Source: Delphinapterus leucas (lineage: Eukaryota > Chordata > Mammalia > Artiodactyla > Monodontidae). From it: a stretch of DNA of 64,000 bases. Numbering within the stretch: the stretch's first letter is position 1; every line of letters begins with the position of its first letter. A model generated the notes under the pieces. That model had not been told where the DNA came from. It worked only from the letters and a program-made list of their open reading frames with translations, and made no database searches. The stretch lies in contig NW_022098021.1 in assembly GCF_002288925.2 (NCBI RefSeq), positions 2,643,974 through 2,707,973 on the forward strand. Direction: 5' to 3'. Both the position numbers and the translations under genes were made by a program. This document shows, one piece after another, positions 52,501 to 61,500 of the stretch.

Positions 52501-55500
52501 CCCTCTGATGGAAACACAAGGCATTAGTGAGATCTTAAACATGGAAGCCCAGACAGAAAGCATAATTAGTTCATTTACAACGGGTTCTTCCCTACTCTAC
52601 TTATCTGACACTCATCTAGTTCTACCATATAGACCTTACAAAGAACATTTAAAAAATAAATTTAAAGAGCCATATGTTCTTTTTCACTGCAATAGCATGC
52701 AAGAGCCTGTTTAATCTTGGGGCAAGAGAGGTTGAATTTGTGAAGCTCTGTTTGTGTTTAAGTTAGGTCAAGCTGTATTGTATATGTTAGCTAATTAAGT
52801 AGAATTTACTGGTCTGTACAAAATTTGAACTAGCAGTCCTTCACACCATAGTATATTTTTTGCTCTAAGCAATATTGTTGGAATATTGGAAGGAGCATAG
52901 CTTAATTTTTTTAAAAGAGCAGACGGACAAATCGGGCCTAAATCTAGATTCAAGCACCCGATGGTGGTTTAAATGAAAAACTGTTTATAGATTTGTACAG
53001 ATGTCTTCATTTTTTAAAAATAATTTATCTTGTATTCAAATTGTTGAATAATTTATATTACAGTAAATTTGGTTGAAAAAAATGAGGAAAGAAATCAATT
53101 TTTAAAAATATACTCACGTTGAAATCAAACAAGCCAGCCAAACGCAGTACGAACCAAGGAACCCTGTAGTTTGGTTTGCTTTCCAGAATATGAATACCCA
53201 ATGGTGATTTAAATGAAAAACTGTTTATAGATTTGAACAGACGTCTTCATCTGTAAAACCTGTGCTGTGAAGGATTATTATGACATTCCAAAAGTGGGTA
53301 GTAAGAGGCCGGCCCCCTGTAGGTGTTTGGTGTGGGGTGTCTGTGATAATGTTGATGATAATTTGGATGACTTTCTACAAAAAAAATTCATGGGCTTCTG
53401 TTGTTAGCAGATCTCTAAATGTTCATGTAATTTTCTCCATCCCCCTGAGTGGTTTTAGGGGGAAGGTGTGGGTAAAAATGTAAGATAAAGATGCCTAATT
53501 TGGTAAAATGATAGGAATGCGATTTAATCGTTCCCTGGATCCAATTTGCCTAACAGTCAGTTTCTGAAATTGACACCAAAGCAGCTTTTGTTGGAAGATG
53601 TGATTGACCCCCTGAAGGTCCTCTCCTTTTCTGGCTTCTTTGGTAATTCACTATAAATCAGTTGTTGCTAAGTGTGGATTTTTAACTAAGATTACACTTG
53701 GCGGATAATAACTTAAGTAAGATCCCTTTTTGACGAGCCCATGGGCTGCTGATTCAGATTGAATAGAGAGGGCTAAATTTTTGTTTCATTCTCATTCTGA
53801 GGTTATAGCCAATGACCTTCAAGGCTTGTATTGATAAATCTGAGCAGCCCTTGCTTTTTCTCCCAGAGTCAAATTAACATAACGTAAAGTAAGTGCCTGC
53901 AGACGAAACTGTTACTTTCCCCCAGCTGTTTGCACCTGTACTGTCACCAGCCAGAGGTGGAGGGATAAGGGACAAACGCATTGTGGGTATAATCTCATCT
54001 CAGTGACTGGACAGTTTGCCACTTAACAAACTTTGGGGAATGCTTAGGGTTTTCCAGTTTCTTTCACAGACATGCATTCGTTTCATCGTTTATATTTATT
54101 GGGCACCAGCTGTGTGCCCAGAACTCTTGTAAGTATCATCAGTACAGTGGTGAACAAAACCTATGACATCTCTGCCCTTGTGGAGCCTGTATTTCAGGGA
54201 GGGATTTAATTGGTTGTGCTCAAGGCTTAGCACCTGCAACAAGGAAGCCCCCCAGTAGTGCAGCCTCTGTAAGACAGCGGGTCCCCTCTGTTCTGTAACC
54301 GTGCACGTGGTGCAGCTGGTGGAGCAGCTGTGCTGCAGGTGTCCTTCAGAGGCCCAGCGTCTGGCCCCTGCTGCTTTGCCAGCCTTTGGGTAGCTTCCTC
54401 ATCGGTCCTCCTCACCCATAGGATCCAGACTGGGCTGCTGCTACATGCAGCTCCAGCCCCAGTGAAGGGGACTCTGGAGTAATTTGTCCCTAAAGTGGAG
54501 GTGACACAGATGCCACCCCATCCCTTCTGCTCATCCTCCCGGGCCCCCTCGACTCTGATTTGGACGTATCACACTTGGCTACAAAGGAGGCTGGGAAATG
54601 TAGCCGCTTGCTGGACCAGCTTCAACACAAGGCAGGGGGGTGGGTTTGGGGAAGCCGAGTGGGCTGTACTGCTCCCACCACAGGGGAGAATGACAAGGAA
54701 GCACCCAAGTTAAATATATGAAACGTCAGATGGTGGCAAGTGCTGGGGAGGAAAGGAAAGCCGGGGGGCATTGGAGAGAGGTGACAGTTTTAAGGAGTTC
54801 GGCAGGGAAGCCTCACTGAGTAGGTGACACTTGAGGAAAGAGCTACAGCAGTGGAGGGGTGATGCTCGCAGCCCGGGGAGGGTGCTGCAGGCCGAGGCCA
54901 TGGCAGGGAGGAGGGATTCATGGGGCGCAGGGCGGGTGCTGGGAAGAGGGTGGGTCGGGGTGGTGGAGAGCTCGTTTTTGGATATGCTGGGCTTAGGTGC
55001 TTCCCCATCCACGTGGAGACGTCCAGCTGGCCGTTGGGTTTGTGACTCTGGAGTTGGGAAAGCAGCTTGGACTGGGAATGTAAAGTTCAGAGAAGTGACA
55101 TGCAGCGTCTGACGTAATCCTGTTCTTTACTCTAAAGACCACTCTCATCTCCGTGGGGAGAGGCCGGCCAGTCCACAGGGAGGTCACGGGCTCCTGACCG
55201 CAGACCTGTCCGGGTGTGCAGGTGTGCATGGAAGCTCGTTCCGCCCTGAGAGAAGTTCTCATGGCCCCTCGCAGTGGATCTCGGTGCCACATATGAGCCC
55301 CTGTGTAATCGTCCCTGGGGAGGCTGAGGTTCAGGGAGGGGCCAGATGGATGGTGCCAACCAGTTCCGTCCTCCCTGTTTAGCACCCTCTGTGGAGAGTG
55401 GGCTCTGGGAAGAGGGAGCTTTTGTTCAGCAGGTTTTTAAACACAGCCTACTCAGGCGTGAGGTTGAACAAGCAGGAGGCTCGAGAGGAAGCAGAGCTGC

Positions 55501-58500
55501 AGTTACTAGTGGAGGGCGTCTGGGCGCTGCCCCTCCTGCCATCTCGCCCTCGAATCCATTCCAGACTCAAGCCCCTCCCTAGAGTTTCCCCTCTGCCCAG
55601 CTCATCATGCAACACTGAGATCCACGCTGGGCCAGAGGCCCTCAAGTGGAACCAGCTTCCATGCACACCTGGACACCTGGACACGTGGACAGGTCTGTGA
55701 TCAGGAGGCCCGTGGTCTCTCTGGGGCCCGGCCAGCTTCTCCCCACAGAGATGAGCCACATTCCGCTCGTCGTTACCTGACAGATGTTTTACCTGCATCC
55801 CTGGACAGGGTGGTCCACCAGAAAGGATCCGAAGGCCAGGTTCCGGTTCTCAAGCTGCCTGCATGTTGCTGTGTGACCTTGAGCAAGCCCCTCAAAGTCT
55901 GGGTTTTCTCCTCTATAAATAGAGGGTGGTCAACGGACTTCACCCCGTCGTCAGGAGGGTGGGGTCACCGGAGGTGCATGTCAGCGTCAGGTGGAGGAAA
56001 GGTCCACTCCGGCCTGAGCTCTTCCTCGGACTTTCCCGAAAGCAGTCGGAGCCCGGCAACAAATCCCCCCAACACACACGTCTCCCCAGCCACGTTCCGA
56101 AGCTCTCTAGAGGCTGAGGTGCAAGGAGGGCGTCTCAGCTACTCGGATTCACTCACCTTGTCCCACTCCAAAGGGGGGGGCAGGCCTTATAGAAACACTT
56201 GCCAGGCCTTGCAAATGCCCCCCGTGCTCTCATCTGTTCAGATCCGCACTTAGCCTTGTAGGACTGAGACGTCTTAGTCACTACAGACACTCATACATCA
56301 TCGTCCAGTTGAGCCGAGCCCACTGAAATGTTCAGTGTGAAACAGAACCCACGTACAGTGTGTCCTGTAACATAAAATTTAAGCGAAGGAACAGCTCTCA
56401 CTCTGAAGTAACTTGCCAAAGGGTAGTGCTGAGATCAGGGAGGAATCTGATAATTGGTGAGGGTAAGATGTGCCTTTGTGTTCCAGAAAAGTTAGAACTT
56501 TCCAGAGAATACGGGTAGTCCTATTCCTGGTTCCTTGGAAGTACCCTCAGGATCCTAGCAAGATGAGGGTGAGATGCCTTGTAGGCATCGAGGTGCTTGG
56601 CCAGGGAATTGAGTTAGAGCCGTGGGTGGAAAGAATCTTGAATCTTAGTATCATGGCAGCAATGACAGGTCAGAGAAGCAATCTGTTTTGGTTTGTAGTC
56701 AATAAGTCCTTTTCTGAGCCAGAACTTAGTAGGGTAGAAGCCATTTCATACAGCTGGTACCGCTCCCTCCCCTCTGTTTTTACTGCTCAAGTCAAAAGAA
56801 TGATAAGAAAATAGGCTTTTATCAGGAACTGATGTGAATGAGTTTCTGGGGGTGGTTCTAAAACTAGTGATATTCGGCCCAATCTCTCACAGCTTCTGTA
56901 GTTATGTCTGCATTGCTGATGTGACAAACTTGAGAATGATGAACCCATTTCCCATTTAAAAAAAAAAAAAAAAAAAGATGGTGTTTGCTGTCAGGGTTGT
57001 CATAAACTTGTCCACATAAACAAGAATAAAGAATGTGGCTTTCGGAGCGTGCTTCCCATGGGGACTCCTGGGAGGGGTGTTTGCATTAACAAGATGCCTT
57101 TTCGTATATAGGTGTCAAAAACTGAGAGGTGAAATGTCTGTATTTTCTTGTTCGTCTTCAGATGCTCCTGCCTGGGAAATGCATAGAGAAGTAGCTTATT
57201 TGGTGTAATTATGTTTAAAATGGATGTTATTACGACAACTCAGTAGCACTGATATCACAGTATTCGTGCGCTTCCTTGGAAAGATACGTGTTACCAAGAC
57301 TTTTCTGATTGGCTTGGGGAAAATAAGCCCTGAGTCACAAACCACCAAATGAAAAATATGATACCCATTTGAGGGCATTTCAGCTGATTTATGTTAGAAA
57401 CAGTTCCTTTTCTGTGAAGGCAAGGAAGTTGACTAATCCATTTTAGAAAGGTTTTAAACAATAAGAACCCAGAAGACTCTAATCTTGTTCTACTTTAACC
57501 TGGTTCCTCGTAGGGTTTTTCTGAATATCTAATACTCCATTGATCAATGAGTTTAACTTAATCCTTACATCGTAGTTAGGAACTTTATCTTCGACTCAAA
57601 TAATGTATTCAGTCTCATTTTGATAACAGTTCTGCTAAAGCCTGGTATTGACTAGAGCTTGGTTATTTGGCGGAAAGTTTCAGCTAAGGGGCCTGATCTC
57701 ACTCTGAACTAAACCACTTTCTCACAAACATAAATCAACTTCACCATTTGGTCGCAACAGGTAATACTTAATGTTTCCCAAGCGTAGCCCACGATTTTAC
57801 TTGCATTCGATATAAATTCCTATTCGTGTATTTACTTACCAGTGTTTGCACAGCTGTGCTTGTGTTCATACGTCCTCTTGTGAATTTGTCCACTGACAGA
57901 GGCTGTTTCAGGTTTAGATTTCATCTCTATCAGGTCAGAGGTGTAATCTATTTAACTTGCTGTGTGATGAACATCTAACGTGTGCGATTTGATTATGACA
58001 CTATGTCTACATAGCTAGAAGCGCTATTTGTTTATGAATATTAAAACATGTTTACAAACAGATATCCTTCAAAATGTATGATTGGATTAAGATTCTTATT
58101 CATCCAGGTCCAAGGTATATGGTTTATGTGCCTTTCCCAGTGGCAATAAGAAACGTGTATGAGGGTGGCCCAGAATCACTGAGTGTAGATACACCAAGAT
58201 TCAACATTCCAAAACGATCGCTCCTGCGGTCGTATTTTTATGATTCAATAATATCAACCCTGAAGTTTCTCTCTGGCTCTAGCCGCAGGGGTCGTACAGT
58301 GGAAACCAGGCTTCAGGGGTTGGGATGGGGGTGGGGCCTGTGCACTCATGGGTGGGGAGAAAGTACCAGGTGGCCTTTTGTGCCGTGTGCAGCACAGATG
58401 CAGACACCAGCCTGTCACCTCTAGGGCTGCCAAGTCCATTACCATCACCGTGAGCCACAGGGGCAATCGGCCCTCAAGATGTGCTTCGTCCAAACTGAGA

Positions 58501-61500
58501 AGTGCTGTCCATCTGAGATCACAACAGTGTTCGGGTTTTTTCTCCAAAACTTAGGTGTTGTTCAGTAATTTAACAGCTAAGGCGTTAAAAAATGTTCACT
58601 GTCTCAGAAATTGGGGGCCTGCTGTGAGGTTATGAATGATCCAAGTCCTGGTTTTCCCCTAAAGTGGACCCCCAAAGCATACTTTAGTTCAGCCTGCTTA
58701 AAACTGTAGAAGGTCTAATTCCAATTAAAGGGCGCATAGCGAGTGCTTGCTCTGCGGCCCACACTGCCAAGTGCTGGGGAGGAAGAACAAGATGACAGAT
58801 TCCCGACTCGCAGATGGTTCTGGTCCAACGGGCCCGACAGCACACGTGTCGGGGCTGCTCGTGGTTGGTGTCAGGGGAACAGAGGAGAGTCGCAGGGAGA
58901 GGTGCGGTATTCAAGCGATCTCCCGGGCGGAGGGAGAGTCTGAGCCCTCTAGAACACCTCCCCCTGGTCTCATTGATGTTGCATGAAGGCCACTGCTGCA
59001 GGGGACCCCGAGTTCAGTGTGAGCACCTGAGTCCCTTGGGTGGTCGAGATGTGCTGATTCCATCCCCGTGGTTTTCAGGTACCAGCAAGGTCAACCTGGT
59101 GAGGATCCCGTCCACGGCCTCCAGCCCGCGGGACACGGCCCTGGCTGCCGTGATCTGCAGCGCCCTGGCCACCGTCCTGCTGGCCCTGCTCATCCTCTGC
59201 GTCATATACTGTAAGCGGCAGTTTATGGAGAAGAAACCCAGCTGTGAGTTCTGAGCCCTTTCTGTGTCTTAGCATCTTGGTGAGGGTGTTGGTCATCACT
59301 GCCATCCGGGTGTTCGACGAGAACCTAAGAGGAGAGTCAGGTTGCAGCCAAAGGGACAGAGAGAGCACGTGGAAACAGGCGTCCCAGGGGCCTGCTCCCC
59401 AAGAGGCCTCCTGCCAAAAGGGCTGAGGGCGCGGCCACTGGGCAGCATCACTTCCCGGGGACCTGAGGAGGCAGGGGTACCCCCGCCCCTCGGCAGAAAC
59501 ACAGCTCGTCTGAGTTCTGGCCACGCAAGTACCTTACATCTCGAGCTGTCTTGACTGATTGTTTCATATCTTTGCTTCCGTGTAAGAAGTATTTTTAGAT
59601 GTGAACAACAGCTCTCCTTTCCTTTATAACTGCAAAAGCCGGGGTAGTTCTGGTTGCACTGGGATGTTTGTGGGCTCCTCCTGGGGAAGCTGTCTTGCTG
59701 ACCGAGCTCTCGGCCTCCGCAGGGTCCCTGAGGGCACAGGACCTGCAGTACAACGGTTCTGAACTGTCCTGTTTCGACAGACCTCGGCTCAGCGGCCCTG
59801 CGCCCCACGCCTGTTGTCAGTGCCACCGGGACTCGGCCCAGACCTGCGGTAAGTTCAGTGCTTGGGGGCCACTAGGAATGCAGGCCCTGAAGCTGCAAAG
59901 AACTGCTCCCACTCAGTTTTCCAGTTAAAGCTAATCTAGTTCAGTCGTTCTCCCCCCATCCCCTGATGTTTTGGGTGTTTTGTGTCTCTTAAGTATTTAA
60001 CAGAAAAGAAGCATCTCATTAAAATTCTAGAATTTCTCAGTAACTTTTTAAGCAAGTTTGCCTTTATTTGGGGGTGAATTGATTTAAAATAATATGAGCC
60101 TTTTGTAGAGCAGGGGATCCATCTCCTTTCTTGTCTGGTGGATTCCACCTGAACCTGCATGTAAGTGTCTTAGTGTGTTTTGGGATATCTTAAAGAAGAG
60201 GGAGGAGGGAGACCTATTGCAGGGTTTTCCACAAACCATAATTGCCTCTGGGGTTATTGACAGAAGTGAAAGTTCAGGGAAGTCCAGGCAGACCCCGGAG
60301 ATACTGTGGGTTCGGTTCCAGACCACTGCAATAAAGTGAATATTGCAATAAAGCGAGTCACGTGATATTTTGGGCTTTCCCAGTGCATATAGCGGTTATG
60401 TTTGCACTGTACCGAAGTCTGTTAAGTGTGCAACAGCATTATGTCTAAAAAAATAATGTATACATCTTAATTTAAAAATACTTTATTGCTGAAAAATGCT
60501 AACCGTCATCTGAGCCTTCAGCGAGTACAGTAGTAACATCAGAGATCCCTGATCACAGATCAGCAGAACAAATATAATAATAATGAAAAATTCGAAATAT
60601 CGTGAGAATTACCAAAATGGGACACAGACACAAAGTGAGGAGATGCTGCAGGAAAAATGCTGTCCACAGACCTGCTCGACGCAAGGTGGCCACAAACCTT
60701 CACTTTGGGAAAAAGCAATAACTGTGAGGCACGACACAGCCGCGTCTGCCTGTGATTCAGATGGACTTGGTTTCTAACGTGGGCAAAAACGGGCAAAGGT
60801 CACACCAGCTGGCACACTTCCTGCCCCTGTCCCCACAAACTCATCTCCTCTGCAAAGTAAAAATCGACGCGGCCGCAGCCCTTCCGGAAGCCTGCCCGCC
60901 GCCTGCCCCATCCACCCCTCACAGGTCCCCCGGCACCTGTGGTTGCAATAGTGCAGCAGCATTTTGTCTCCTGTAACCTTCCTTGAAGTGAAACGTTTCC
61001 CAATTCAATTGCTTATTGTCTCAGAACTGTCCGATCTTTCTTTTCAAGAAATTGCAGGGTTCAGCTTTTCAGTCTAATATTTAATATGTGGGATAAGGCA
61101 TCTTCAACGTAATTATTTCTCTACTGGCCACTACTGTCTTCTGCTTTAGGGTTAAGAATAAAACATGGGATTGCCATAGCATGCGTGGATCTGGTTTTGC
61201 CTTTGCCTGCAGAGATCGTAGACTCGGCTCCTGACAGCACCGATGCCTTGGTGATTCTCAAGGCGGCCCAAGCACCACATTTTCTAGATGCTGCGCCAGG
61301 CACTGCCCCTAGATCAGAGTTAGCAAACAGGATTGCTTGAGAGAGACAGTTGGGTTTACATGTGATCAAGTACAGCTTTGTGCAAACTCTGCCTCATCGT
61401 CACTTCTATCTGAAAAGAAAGATTAAATACGTGGATGGCTTTGTTGCACGTTTTTGAAATAGAACGCGGAGACTGGACAGCGTCCGCCCCCGCTGTCACC

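Larger units (their letters stand above)
26154..59078 (+). other. TNFRSF19: TNFRSF19 intron after coding exon 4 (32.9 kb)
   Basis: The largest intron in the window. It holds six SINEs of two body types, many L1 fragments, an L2 split by L1, several MIR remnants and a CpG-rich segment at 29155-29865. From about 33 to 35 kb, 40.4 to 42.8 kb and 52 to 59 kb I recognise little beyond faint ancient-repeat texture (for example around 54.7-55.0 kb and 58.7-58.9 kb). No exon of another gene was found. Confidence 0.8.

Noticed and set aside
55448..56253. Several frames of 100-147 codons on both strands
   Set aside because: They overlap each other in all directions in a GC-rich segment with MIR remnants and no splice or domain evidence.
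58814..59254. 146-codon frame containing coding exon 5
   Set aside because: Only its last 54 codons are TNFRSF19. The upstream part is intron read-in beyond a good acceptor, and the last three codons are intronic. Not an independent gene.
59296..59826. 176-codon antisense frame over coding exon 6
   Set aside because: It is the shadow of a GC-rich real exon on the opposite strand.
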